Below, piece after piece: positions 37,627-49,600 of a stretch of DNA of 64,000 nt. Made by a program: the position numbers and the translations under genes. Source of the stretch: Toxoplasma gondii ME49 (taxonomy: Eukaryota; Apicomplexa; Conoidasida; Eucoccidiorida; Sarcocystidae); the NCBI RefSeq assembly GCF_000006565.2, contig NC_031474.1:3569662-3633661 (forward strand), read 5' to 3'. Within the stretch, counting starts at the first letter, position 1. Each line of letters begins with the position of its first letter. The notes under the pieces were generated by a model. The model had not been told where the DNA came from. It saw only the letters and a list, made by a program, of their open reading frames with translations, and searched no databases.

Positions 37627-40615
37627 GCTTCAGACGCGTGAACTCGAGAGAGAAACGACGAAAAGAAACCAATGCCGGAGGGTATGCAGGCAGGACAAGC
37701 CAAGCAGCTGAAGAGCCTTTTTGACGAAAGAGGGAGCAAGGGGCCTCAAGCCGGAAAAAAAGGCGGGACTTGCCATGAAAAAGAAGAAGAAAAGACTTTT
37801 CCCCGATAATCTCTGACGCGCGTTGAAGACACCCGACACACTCTGGGGTTGTCTTTGCGTAGCTTTTTCGCGGGGAAATTTCTGCTAAAAGCCCCACTTA
37901 AAAATTAACGGCGGTGCGAATCTGCAGACTCGAAAAACTGTTTCGTAAGACACGTGAAACAGGCAGAACTAAAAGGTTGGTTCCGGCAGGGAAAGTCTCA
38001 GAGTATCGCGTTGCCACGAGGCTCCGACATATGTGGCTTCTATATGGAGACGAAGGGGGGGCAACTGGAGGTTTAACTCAGGAAAACGCGCGCAATCTGA
38101 GTAAGACAGGAGGATAAGGAGCAGTGGAAGAGACGAGCAAACGAGTAAGTATTGAAAAGAACGGAGGAAAATCGATGGATATCTGACAGACAAGAAGCCG
38201 TTGCGCTGCGGAATTTGTAAAATCGAGGCTATCCACACCCCCCAGTGCACATATCTGACAGTAGTAGACACACCTCGCTGAGGGGTAGCGAGCTGCAGAG
38301 CTGTCAAGCAAGACCAATAGGCGAGAAAGTCTCGCGTAAGCAACCACGAAAGGAAGAGGTGTAGAGTCTAAAGATGAAAAAGCAGCGCGGGAAGACAGGC
38401 AAAGAAAAAGAATCTCGAGGAACGCGTGCCAGCGTCAAACGATTAGGAGGGAAGGCGAGTTCGCCTGTTATCCAGCGCATGCAGCTGATTTTCCTCCGGA
38501 CAAGAACTCGCAAGACGAAAACAAAAGGCTTTCCTAGCTTTTCTAACTTTGCGGCTCTTTCACACAACATATTGAACAGCCGAAAAGAAACACAGACCGT
38601 ATACAAATGCGAACTCTCGACGGTGTGTATGCGGCGCAGAAGGTGGGTGCAGAGCTCCTTTGTTGCTTTTCGTAACTGGATGTGGCTGTTCTCCGGTCTC
38701 CAGTGTCGACAAATAACGGTACGAAGTGCAGAGCTGATTTTGCAGTTCCGTCTCTTTAGACGAGAGTTTTTGACGTAAGGTTGCCTTCCGTTGCAAAGTG
38801 CGTCTCAGGAGGCTCTGGAAGTCGCGTCTACCACCGTTTCGCCATACCTCGCGGAGCGTGTAGAGGATGAAACTGCCGAGTGCTGCATCCGCGGTTTTCA
38901 ACATGAGTAGGCATGAATAGACCATTACCAAATCCACTTGATTGTTGATATACGTAGACAGAGCTAGCTGGTTCGTCATTGCTCACAGCAGCTTCGTTTG
39001 CCTTCTGGGGACTATCAAGGAACTTAGCATCACACAGGCACTACCGCGACTGAAACGGGAAGAACGAAGTACTTGCAGAGGCGGCGACTCAGATGAGTGT
39101 ACATCTACCGACATCTCTGCGGGTATGTGTTTCTACTCGTCTGACGCAGATCATCTGAATGTGACTTGTTCATACATGACTCCTAGAACGTAAACGGGGC
39201 CGAGTGACGCTACTGTCGTGTGGTACTCAAATACGCCAAAACTCTGTCCAGCATGCCGCGGTCGACGAGTGGCGCATTCTCTGACTGTTACAGAAGGCGA
39301 CAGTCCGTACTTCACGACGATGCAAAAGGTGGATATGAAGAAGCAGGGTACTGCAGCTTTCGTCTTTTATCGTGGCGTTCATTTGCATGACGCACCCAGA
39401 CACTCTCCGCACCCGAGACGAGCAGGCATTCTCTGGGGAAGGTTCTAACGGGGAATTTGTGAACATCCTAGAACTTGGTTCACTATGGCACAGAGAGAAA
39501 TCCTCATTTCGTAGGTACGAGGTTCACAGAGCTAGTAGTCTCACGGGGGATTTTCTGTCCAACTGAATCTCGTTTGTACTGGCATCCCCTTGTTCACTTG
39601 AATATTTCTGCCTTCCTCCGTGTCACACAAGGTTCCACCCTTCTCAACGGACTAACAGGGACTTACTCATGGCGACACCAGCACATAACCTTAGTGGGGT
39701 TGTGGTATTCGACCATTCCCCGGCACCTGTCCTGGCTCACGTCCTGATCGAGAATTTTTGCTTTTGTCACCTACGAATTTCTCCTACTGTTATCCAAATG
39801 GAAGATGGCAGCGACTCTGTGCACTTAGCAAGATAAAGTGTCAGACAAAGAACCGCTTTACGCCATACGTAGAATCATCCGAGTAGCCAAGGTACCGAAA
39901 TGGTCTTGCAGACAGGAGGATTATGCACTTTTGCCAGAGGACACGCAGATTCGCCAGCTGCTCTGCTGTCGCATGCGAAGAAACATCAACGAGTGTGAAA
40001 ATGTTGCGAATGCGACCGTGTGTACAACCGCCACTCTCCAGCAGTGTTTGATTTCAGTATCCTAACAGTATTCTTGCTTGCTTGGAAGCCGTAGTCGTTA
40101 GCATTGTGGTTTAGACATGGAATGGAGGCAGTAAATTCGTCCTTGGTTGGGTATAACGAATGCCCTGATTCACTATGATGTGGCGAACCTAGGAGTCTAA
40201 GTTTTCAGTTGGCATTTTCAAAATGGTAGCGAAGGGGTTTGCTTTGCTAACTGAAACTGGGCAACCAAACTGTACATCTGATCATCGGTGTGACCAGTGG
40301 GTATGACACGGAATTCTGTCTCTACGTGCGTTTGAGAGGACGTGACGTCGAGGTCAACACATTATCGTTCTATGAATAGACAATGAGGCCAGTGCAAGGC
40401 TTTGTGTTAATAAAAATTTTGGAGTGCCAAAAACGGTTCGCCAATGTAGAAGCCAAGACATCCCTTCGTGCAAATACGTCATCAGGGAGCACGCCCTATG
40501 GAGCTGGCAGCGCTGACAGATTCAAATGGCAGACGCAGATGACGCCAGCGCAAACGAGAAAGAAATATCGCGTTTTTTGATGCATGTACAATCTGTGCGG
40601 CAAAAACACTTTGGT
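37627..40615. other. Region upstream of the PH-array gene, no firm gene
   Basis: It should contain the PH-array promoter. An open frame at 38560-38979 on the minus strand has a helical-looking stretch (LRRTLQRKATLRQKLSSKE) but no start context or splice partner I can support. No TA microsatellites. Confidence 0.45.
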
Positions 40616-41464
40616 CTAATCGAGGGTAGTGGTGGTGGATGTCGTCGTAGATGGTGTCGTAGTCGTTGTAGTTGTCGTAGTCGTCGTTGTGCTTGTAGTT
40701 GTGGTTGGTTCCGTGGTTGTTGTTGTAGTTGTTGGTTCCGTGGTTGTCGTTGTTGTAGTTGGTTCAGTTGTCGTTGTTGTAGTTGTAGTTGGTGTAGTAG
40801 TAGTTGTGGTAGTCGTAGTGGTTGTCGTAGATGTCGTTGTAGTTGGCGTTGTGGTTGTTGTCGTTGTTGTTGGTGTAGTTGTTGTGGTTGTTGTAGTTGT
40901 TGTTGGTGTCGTAGTTGTAGTAGGAGTCGTAGTGGTGGTAGTGGTAGTAGTGGTAGTAGTGGTAGTTGATGTCGTGGTCGTTGTACTCGTACTTGTGGAT
41001 GAACTGGTTGTGGTTGTAGTCTTCTTCCCTCTCTTTGACCTCCTTGGCCTAATGAACGCAGCCTCCTCTCCCATCAGAGCCATGGCACCCTCGCCGATTC
41101 CGCTGGCGATGTCTGTAATGAGGCGTCCGAGGAGATCGAACTTTGCTTGTGCAGCCTCTCGGATGACATCTAGGAGGGAAACCAGATCGAACTGGGACAC
41201 GCGGTCGATCGCATCTGTACTCAGAGCCGCATCTTCCTCAACAGCTTTTTTGATTTCCCGGAACGTCTCAACGAATTCCAACAAAGGGTCGTAGGCCTCG
41301 TGCATCTCTTCGTCAGCCTCGATAGCCAGCTCCATGTGCTGACGCGCGGTTTCGACGCTGTCGACGCTGTCGTCGCTCGCCCGAGCAAGCTGGGAGACAG
41401 GGCCCGCCGCCACAGACAGCACCACCAAAAACAACGCCGCCTGCCTTCCTGCCATATTGCACAA
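40616..41464 (-). CDS. Secreted protein with C-terminal Thr-rich mucin-like tract (family member 1)
   Basis: Single exon, 282 codons from the first Met. The second Met (41455, context AATATGG) has the better start context and begins a signal peptide, MAGRQAALFLVVLSVAAG. A predicted helical region of about 115 residues follows (ETARQHMELAIEADEEMHEA; VSLLDVIREAAQAKFDLLGR), then a basic RPRRSKRGKK, then about 130 residues that are nearly all Thr with EPTTTTTTT, PTTT and STTT variants. Thr tracts of this kind are typical O-glycosylation substrates on secreted or cyst-wall proteins in coccidia; the destination here is inference. RRSKRGKK could be a proteolytic site. The helical region aligns with the two genes to the right. 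Function unknown. Confidence 0.75.
   Translation of the reverse strand: MCNMAGRQAALFLVVLSVAAGPVSQLARASDDSVDSVETARQHMELAIEADEEMHEAYDPLLEFVETFREIKKAVEEDAALSTDAIDRVSQFDLVSLLDVIREAAQAKFDLLGRLITDIASGIGEGAMALMGEEAAFIRPRRSKRGKKTTTTTSSSTSTSTTTTTSTTTTTTTTTTTTTTPTTTTTPTTTTTTTTTTPTTTTTTTTPTTTTSTTTTTTTTTTTTPTTTTTTTTEPTTTTTTTEPTTTTTTTEPTTTTSTTTTTTTTTTTTPSTTTSTTTTLD
40620..41030 (-). repeat. ACN-codon repeat tract coding the Thr run
   Basis: On the plus strand this is almost only G and T with scattered A and C (gttgttgtagttgtcg). It is imperfect ACN trinucleotide repetition with mixed third bases, so protein composition seems to be kept while codons vary. Confidence 0.85.
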
Positions 41465-43851
41465 AAAAGAAGCGCCTTTGCGTTTCTACGTTGCAAGAAG
41501 TCTTTGCTTCTTCAGGTCAGTCATACACAGAGCCAGCGACCGCCGTACTGAAACCAAACACTAGACTTTGCTCGTCCGTGAGAGGTTCTCGACGTTGGCA
41601 AAAGGGAAAAAAAAGTCTTGTGACGGCGGAATGCTCAATGCAGTCGAGGAGCGCTTCCAGGCGCCACAGCGGCAGGGATATCTGGAATGGGGGGAAACGA
41701 AACGAACGCGGGTAGCACGCGAAGTGAAGATCGGTACTGGGACAGAAGCGGACGCTGCATGTCAGTGGACATTTCACGGTTAGCTCACCCTTTTTGGACA
41801 AAATTGCTCGCCTTTTCGGAGATACATCCCCACTGCAGGTGCTTGCATCTAGCTGGAACATGCAGCTCGTGGGAAAACCCAGGCAGTCTCCCCGACTCTG
41901 AACGGGCGGTTTCGGATGTCTTTGGCTTCTTCGTATTTGCTGCCACGACACAACGGCATGTCCACACGTGACGAGAACGGTGAACAAAGAACCGGCCCAC
42001 GCTTGTAGACGATAAAATTTTTCACGGGATGTGGCTTCTTTGAGCTGTGTAGCAGTGACACTGACACTATCTCCGAGCAAGTCTGGGGAATCGGTCTAAG
42101 TGGCTAAAGGATCGTCTTTCTGAACGTACGATTGATGTGACTGCAAATGAACACAACGCCGTTATCATGTGAAGGCGGCGGTAGTCTGCCCTTTGAATTT
42201 GCTTGGACGATGTATAATCAGTACTTCGGAGCGGCTGCCACAGCACGCCCATCAATGAATGCATGGTGTGGACTTCAGCAGAGAAGCATTGTACGCATCC
42301 TTAGTTTATCAGCACCCGGTTTTTTCACATTCTCAAAGTCTGTCTGTTCTTTTGGTGGCCACGCGGAGTAGGCCATATTTAACCAGAAATGGGTTTTTGC
42401 CTGTAGAAACTGTCTGCTTCTGGTTCAAAATATTTCTCCAAAGACTTCAGCTGAGATCCTGGGTGGGAAGCCACTCTGCTTTCGTCAGCTGAGGCTTTTC
42501 TGGTTGCATTCTCGATTTTCTCAGTGTGAAAACCGGCTGGAATATGTGTGGAACAACGTGTCACATCGGTCATGAGGTCCAGCAGCTTTTACGTCCACTT
42601 CGCAACATGGCACGCGTATCACAGGGACGAACGTCAACAACGTTTAGGATAGCACACGTTTCACAGCTGAAGTTGACACTCTCAAACAGGAGCTTGTCGC
42701 GCCAGTGAGGCTCAAAAGCACACTTCTTCACGTTTGCACTTTTGAGCCGAGGCTGGTGCCAGCACTGGAACATCTCACGAGAGGCTGATCCGCAGGTATT
42801 TCGTGAAAGACGACTGTCCATGAGCACTTAGCTCGCTTACCATTTCTGGTACCCCGACTCAGGACCCAAAAGGGTCCGTGGGGTTTGCTTGAAAGCTGTA
42901 GTAATCAAAAATGTTGGTTTAGTATAAGTGTAATCACTCCGACAGTAAGGAATAAGGTAGTAGCAAATCTAACACGCATGATTTATGTCTCTTGTAGAAT
43001 ATCTCGACCTGTATCAATCAAGAAGATCAAAATATATATTCCCAAGCAATTACCATGCACTGACGACATTTCGTTTGTCTTAAGTACAATCGAGTGGACG
43101 GCAGGAAGCCAGCCCTTATGCGGTGTGGAACAGTATAGAGTGTCATTGCCGGCAGAAGAACACTGACCCGCTACGACACGATTATTGATGACGAGGCAAA
43201 AAATTGCCCCCGGCATTCCGTTGGGATCATACGGTCAGATGGCGCGCTTCAGTAAGCGAAAGTCCCTACAGCATGTTGTCATTTGGGGAAGGAGGGATCC
43301 ACCGTGTGCTTCTAGACAAAGAGGCTACATCCCATTCAAAACCGTTTTTAAGGAACAAGTGGAGAAACAGAGGCTAGTGCAAGCCTGCGTATCGGAGGTA
43401 GTGACTCCCGTGAACTTGCCCAGTAACAGGTGCCTCAAAAGAGCACACGGTGGGTCGGATGTAGTTCGAGTATCCATATATTGCTACTTCAAGGTAAATG
43501 CTCAGTAGATTTCGCTGTTGCTGTGGACGAGAATGTATACGGCTAAAACGGGTGAAACATGGGAATCATGCCGACCTAGTGTGTTGGTGCAAGGTTTACT
43601 CTAAGACGTACGAAATCAACTGTCAGCCACGTGAAACGGGAAACCGCTCTTGCGGCAGTTGTGAGTCATGTTTAGTTTCCCTCGGTGTCAATCCGGATGC
43701 AAAACTGGTAAAGGTTTGACAAAATGTTTTCCGGAGAGAGAAGTCAAACGGTGAAGAACACCAACAGCGTTCGGGAAAAAGTCACGCACGAGCCCTCAAA
43801 CAGGGAGGAATCCAGAGCGGGCATCCTATACGAAAAACGGTTGCTGCCCGA
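41465..43851. other. Spacer between secreted genes 1 and 2
   Basis: It should hold the promoter of gene 1. A minus-strand open frame at 41517-42080 (187 codons) contains a hydrophobic WAGSLFTVLVTCGHAVV stretch but no homology I recognise. No microsatellite. Confidence 0.4.
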
Positions 43852-44286
43852 TCATGCTGTTTGGCCAGGAATCAAAGAAGGAATACCACCTAGATTGAGT
43901 TCGGGAAGCCCAGGAAACAAGGAACCTCCTGGCAGTACCGGCAGAAGGTTGCCGAAACTGGAGCCGCCTCCAATGCCTCCAATGAGGCCAGAGAGCAACT
44001 CAAACTTTGCGGTGATGATGGATCGCAGTGTGTCTAGGAAGGACGACATGTCAATGGAAGGCAGCTTTTCCAGAGCTTCGGCGTTGACGATCGTGTCCTT
44101 CTCAATCATTTGCTTCAGCTCCATCATGCCCTTCATCATCTCACTCATCGCTTCCACTGGTTCTCCTGCTGCAGTTCCGGGTTTCTCGTCTCGTCCCAGA
44201 AGTTTCTCGGGGTGGGCTCCCATGACGCCTGCAGTCATCATAGAAATCGCGAGCGCGACAATGAGGGTGTTTTTGACTCCGGTCAT
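43852..44286 (-). CDS. Small secreted protein (family member 2)
   Basis: Single exon, 144 aa from the internal Met at 44286 (context GTAAAATGACC). That Met starts a signal peptide, MTGVKNTLIVALAISMMTAG. The frame is open to a Met at 44340, which would place 18 residues before the signal peptide and is less likely. The mature part has MSEMMKGMMELKQMIEKD and IDMSSFLDTLRSIITAKFEL LSGLIGGIGGG, clearly similar to the middle of gene 1, and ends in a Gly/Leu/Pro-rich hydrophobic tail (LPVLPGGSLFPGLPELNLGG). There is no Thr tract. Function unknown; context suggests a tandem duplicate. Confidence 0.7.
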   Translation of the reverse strand: MTGVKNTLIVALAISMMTAGVMGAHPEKLLGRDEKPGTAAGEPVEAMSEMMKGMMELKQMIEKDTIVNAEALEKLPSIDMSSFLDTLRSIITAKFELLSGLIGGIGGGSSFGNLLPVLPGGSLFPGLPELNLGGIPSLIPGQTA

Positions 44287-44340
44287 TTTACAGACAAAAC
44301 GGATGTCGGAGAGCGGGAGCGTGGTCGTCAAGTGCAACAA

Positions 44341-46022
44341 GTTAATGCGGCAGTTTTCGCCTGCAAAAGAGCCAAAAAAGACTGTTCTGAAAGGTCGTCA
44401 CACGCACCTTCCTGTTGTGCCTGACCGTCTCACTGACAAATCTCCAGGGGTTCGGACGAGGCGTGATACCTCCCCATGCCTATGAACCGGAGAAAATCGG
44501 ACTTTCACTTTTGAAAGCATTGTGTGCCCCTAGACTCTGGTATTGATGGCGCATCCGGCTAGTGCCCCCGAGCAGCGCTTTTTGGCCTCTCGGCTGCCAC
44601 TGTCCTTTCGCTAGACCATGAACCGAACTGAGGCTCTTAGTCGTGTCACTGGCGCACCTCTACCCATGCCAGTACAAGTTAAACGGCTTGGCCGTTCCGA
44701 ACACCTCGAATCGTACTGACACGCCTGACGTGGTCGGCCTGTCCGTCAGAATTACGTTCAGACCGTTGGGAAATCATGAACACTACTTCGCGCCACAGTT
44801 GCTGTAAACTGATGCTTGCGCATGAGGAACGGACTCAGACACGAAGCGATATCCATTATGATCTGTATGACTGGGAATAATGCCACATCGCAGGAACAGA
44901 CACCACTGTTGATCATCAAAGCAACTCAGCCAACTAGCAGAGGAGATAAAGTAGACATGCGGGCGAACGCTGGAAATACTTCTGAAAAATTTAACATTTT
45001 TCCGATTTATAGGAGGCTGCCTGCCCAAACGCTATCTCACATGCAGACTACTTTGACTGCTCATCGATTAAGAGCCTTCCCACAAAAGGGGTGTTTCACT
45101 CACTGGAGAACTCGAATTGTAAAAAGGAAAACAGTTCCATCTGGTTTTATCGTCTACACCGAACCGTATCGATGTAGCAGCAAGTAAAGAACACGCTTCT
45201 TGCTAGGTGGGTGCTGGTGCAATCAACCGTTATCTCGAAGGATACATAGAGTTGAGGTTCGAACTACGTTGTTCTGACGTCGTATCTCGTTGGAAAATCC
45301 GGAATGATATGTTAGGTCTCGCCGCTTGACTTTGTTGGATGCGGAGAAATTACTGCCGCTCCCACCTTTCATTCCCCATGAAGTACATCACGGACACGGT
45401 AATATAATACACACGTGTTTACGTACCATACCTGTGTTCCGCGTTTTTTAAACAAACTGCTTGCATCATTGCACCTGGTAATACATGATGCCGAACAATG
45501 GTATCTACAGGTAGCGTGCTGCGTTTTACATCTTCTCGAAACCAACCACGAGTTCCTAACTTGTCCCACCAAAGCGCTCTTCAGGAACATGCATATTGCA
45601 GCCCTTGGATCCGCGGAGCAAACTGACCGTTTGTCCTGCAGAATCGTTTGGCCTTTCCGTTCTCTAAAAAGAGCTGCTATTTGCTGTTCTTCATCCGAGA
45701 AATCACTTCACTTCAGCAGTGCAGTGTCGTGCATATGTGTGCGTGGACTGAGAAATAGCGGAAGCATGCTGACAGGAAGCCCACGTTTCGAACATCATTG
45801 ATGAACGAAGTTGGTTCACTCAAAGTCAAAACAAAACCAAAATAGTCAACCAGAAAACATGATATTGAATAATCGACAAGAATGACAGCCGTGTATGCCA
45901 AGTTCCGACGCACCCACCGCGGAGAAGGGTTCATGCGTGCTCGCCTCGACACTGTTGTACCCTACGAAACAGGTTCTTCACATCGCGAAAACAAACGCCC
46001 TCGACTGCATCCCGCAACTCGG
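44341..46022. other. Spacer between secreted genes 2 and 3
   Basis: Probable promoter of gene 2 and 3' UTR of gene 3. The ORFs are short and conflicting, and I see no repeat. No decayed family copy could be recognised by eye. Confidence 0.4.
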
Positions 46023-46619
46023 TCACAGGATGCTATTTGGGAGGTTTGCGCCGCTGCCGAGAATGGTTTGGAGCAACTCCATTTGCTGTGTTACAGCACC
46101 TTTCATGGCTTCGAGGGTTCCCTGGATGTCGACGGCGGGAAACAGCTGCATGATGCGTGAGGTGACAGACGTGTCGTAGTTCACCATGCGCCGGATGTCG
46201 TCCATTTCTTTGACCATCATGCTTTTCATAGCGGCTGTATCGTCGCGCATTCGTTTCAAGATCATGGTGATGACGCTACCCGCAGAAGCTCCTTCAATTA
46301 GCGGTTCCTCGCCGGCGGCCGAGTTCAACGCACCGTTGTCCCGCAACTCTTTTTCCACAGACATCATCATCTCTAGATCTTTCTTCAGCCTGTCTTCGAC
46401 GCTGTGAATCGCCGAGATACCGCCCTCCATCGACTCAATAACGTCCTCCAACACTGGCGGCATTGCTGGGTTTTCCGTTACTTCATTACCAGCGTTCTTC
46501 TCGTCTGACGGCACAGCTGGAACTGAAGCTGCCTGGGGTCCAGCCGGCTGCTCCGCATTCACAGCCACTTGCACAAACAGTGCCGCTGTGAGAATGACAA
46601 AGGGAAAACCGTTCGCCAT
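46023..46619 (-). CDS. Small secreted protein (family member 3)
   Basis: Single exon, 198 aa. Signal peptide MANGFPFVILTAALFVQVAV with a likely cut before EQPAGP, then a Pro/Ala/Glu-rich linker and helical segments (SVEDRLKKDLEMMMSVEKEL; KSMMVKEMDDIRRMVNYD). The end, LFPAVDIQGTLEAMKGAVTQ QMELLQTILGSG, matches the conserved block of genes 1 and 2 (hydrophobic-D-x2-S/G-x-L-(D/E)-x2-(R/K)...(F/M)-(D/E)-LL). No membrane anchor. The role is unknown; export to the parasitophorous vacuole or cyst wall is an inference from the signal peptide alone. Confidence 0.7.
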   Translation of the reverse strand: MANGFPFVILTAALFVQVAVNAEQPAGPQAASVPAVPSDEKNAGNEVTENPAMPPVLEDVIESMEGGISAIHSVEDRLKKDLEMMMSVEKELRDNGALNSAAGEEPLIEGASAGSVITMILKRMRDDTAAMKSMMVKEMDDIRRMVNYDTSVTSRIMQLFPAVDIQGTLEAMKGAVTQQMELLQTILGSGANLPNSIL

Positions 46620-49600
46620 CGAGCTCAGCTTGTCACAGAGAATGAAGGCTGCAACGAAACTTGCGGCACCTGGCCAACTGGTGGCGGGAAAAGTGTCCAG
46701 CTTTGTTGGTTATGGTCACAAATTCTAGTCCCAGTAAAAACGCTCCTGGATCTGTATAGTCACGTAGGCTGACGGAGCAAACGCCGCAAAACGCGGAGGA
46801 TGTTGTGTCGGGAGAAGGTGTGAGGTGGAGAAACGATTGACAAAACCATAAAACTGACTCAATAAACAGCTGGGGCAGTCACGTACCACTACCAAAAACG
46901 GTGGAATGGACCGAAGAGCTTTTACCCGGGATACTGAAGACTGGCGACTGACACAGACAATAGCCGGCAAAAAAAGAAGCTCTCGCGAGATACTCTGTTC
47001 CTTGATACGGACGAACTTCTCCAACAAGGCTTCTTCACGTTGTCTCCAGTCTCTCACGAATTATGCTCTTTTTCTTTCTCAGTTGGTCGACGATATCCTT
47101 TTAAATGATTGTTTGACACTTCCGTCTTCCGTAATAGGGGCTACCTACCTCGTTGATAACAAAGAAATGTGAGCAGCTCGGTAACACGTACTCTGTTTAA
47201 CCACCAATGCACAAACGAATGAGACATCATTGAGGTTATCACATTGACAGTGGTTTGGAGATTGGAAGTGTTACCCTCTGGCGACGACCGTAGAAGGATG
47301 GAGTACTCTAAACAAACAACAGCAACAAAATCCTGGTGCAGTCCTACGGGGAACAACCGGCATTTACACATCCTCGTAAAAGGCAAGCACATCTCTGCAG
47401 TTTGTGGCTGCTGCCCGCCTCAAATCTGAGGATCGGTCTTCCACGTTACCGGGTAGATGTCTATGTCGTCGAGGTTTACCGAATGAAACCCGTGTCGGCA
47501 CCTTACTGGAATCTGCGGTGAACTACCCCGTGGTGAGACGTGCTGTATCTGGCACAACTCGGCACGGCTAGAGCTGCATAACCAGACACAAATTACGATC
47601 AAGCATATGATGTGGAACGTTTTATGGAACCGGCTATCTGGCATGGAGTCACATAAGTCCCCGGGTTTCTGTACGCACTAACAGGAGAAAGCAAATTTGC
47701 CAAATAAGTATCACGGTTTTCGTACCACTTGAGTACAGATGTTGGCTTCTCAAACGAACGCTTGGCACCGACAAAGCTTATAGCGAAATACAACACCCAG
47801 ACAACACGTGAGTCTCAAACACTGCAAAAAGGACCAGTCCGACTCTTCGCCTGTCGCGTACCTGGTACCTGACAAGGAAAGAAACTTGTGTGTGAGACAG
47901 ACGCTCCTGCTGCATCAAAGAGGTACGCATTTAAAAACAAGCATCACACGCTTAGCAGCTTAAATATATCCATAGAAGGAAAGTGTTTCGTTCACATACT
48001 TGTGGACAGAGACTTCAGCGGCGTTGACCCGGTGCTGGATACCAGGTCACCGTAATACACTATCGAGCCCCGACACTTTTCCTTTATTCAGCAGTTTTGC
48101 CTTCAGATCCTGACTTTTATTCAGGTCCTCAGGCATCTATCACTCCTTTCTGCCACTGTCTGCGAGTAAAATTTCCAGGGCCCGCGCATGGATACATCGG
48201 ATGTAGGAGAGCAGCGAAGCCACCGCGGAACGACTAGAGTATGGAGGGAGACACCTGCAAATTTTTATGGTTCTGTGGGTGCTTTAAACGGACGGATTTC
48301 TGCGTAGTAGCCCGCTGATTCCATGTGAATTTATTCTCGAAACCATGCTAACACACTAGATCTTGGTCCCGGTAAACAAAGACCTTCACGATCTAAACTA
48401 ACAGTAATCCATATATTCCGCCAGGAACATAACAGATGTTAAATAACCTTCCTGTCGTAGGATATTGAAATCCAACACTTTTAGGTTTCTTAAGCACTGC
48501 AGTGGGCTGGTGGTGTCCAGCAATAATACAGAACTTGGTTGCCTGTATCTCATCCATATCTCATACAAGAATCAAACTCAGTGTCCCAGGTTTGCTATCA
48601 TGTCATCGGCAATATCGCAATGCCAAAGAAGAGTCTAGCTTCTGCTGCTTTCTGCTTAGCGTTGCCCACGTCGTTTCCCCAAGAACGAACGCGATCTCTG
48701 TCACGAACAGCAGGTCTATGAATTGCCCCTGCTTGTGTTCTTCCGTTTACTTCAGGAGAAACAAAAACTTGCAGTTCTGTGTAATGCAAAGAGGATGGAT
48801 TTGGTAAGAGTTCACTTACACTTTCTGGTGCACATGTAAGTCGTGTTATTGCCGGTCTTGTCTTGGGCTGATCGCGGTTCTGAGAACTCCTTTAAAGATT
48901 CTGCCTAGAATCTCTCCTGGCAGTTTGTGTGACGGACTGAGAAACAGGGAAACGAGACCTCGTTACTTAAATGGGGGCAGCCCGGCCTTTTGCGACAAAC
49001 GTTGCGCCCTTTCTATTGACTCAGAGAAGAGCAATTCATCCACTAAAACCTTTCTGTGTGTCTGAACTTGCTTTCGTCTGCTCTTTCCAGCTTTGGCTCG
49101 CAGACGTGTCTCACCGCCCGCTCAGAATGTTTCGTGCAGCCGACGGGGTTGGGTCCCGATTTCCGTGCCGATTCTTGCGAGGGAACGAAGCCAACCCGCC
49201 AGCTGTTGATCCGTTGAGAAACAATTCCTATTTTCTAGGAAAGATAGCATGTTATCGCTCATAGAAAAGCCTCGAAATCCCGTATGGTCTCTCAACTTGA
49301 GAAAGAACCGTTGCAGGCGCGCGTGATCGTCGCCGTTGTGTCTCGCCTTCGCCGGCTGCATGCACACCAAAGAGGCAAGCTTAAGACGTTGCGAAAAAGC
49401 ACCGAGGAACGCGGTTTCTTTGGTTGCCATTTTTTCATCGCTTCTCACCTTCACGTCTGCTCTGACCGTTTGCTGACACTGATAAGTGAAAGCCACCAGC
49501 CTCTTCTGAGTCTCGCTCGACCCGCCGTACTCGCCGCCTTTTCGCGACGCTGTCGCCGTCTCGATGCATACTACGAACAGACAGTTCGCTCCACATTTTT

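Noticed and set aside
45240..45300. GGTTCGAAC word suggesting a tRNA T-loop.
   Set aside because: The flanking bases do not pair as a T-arm, and no acceptor stem or anticodon arm is visible.
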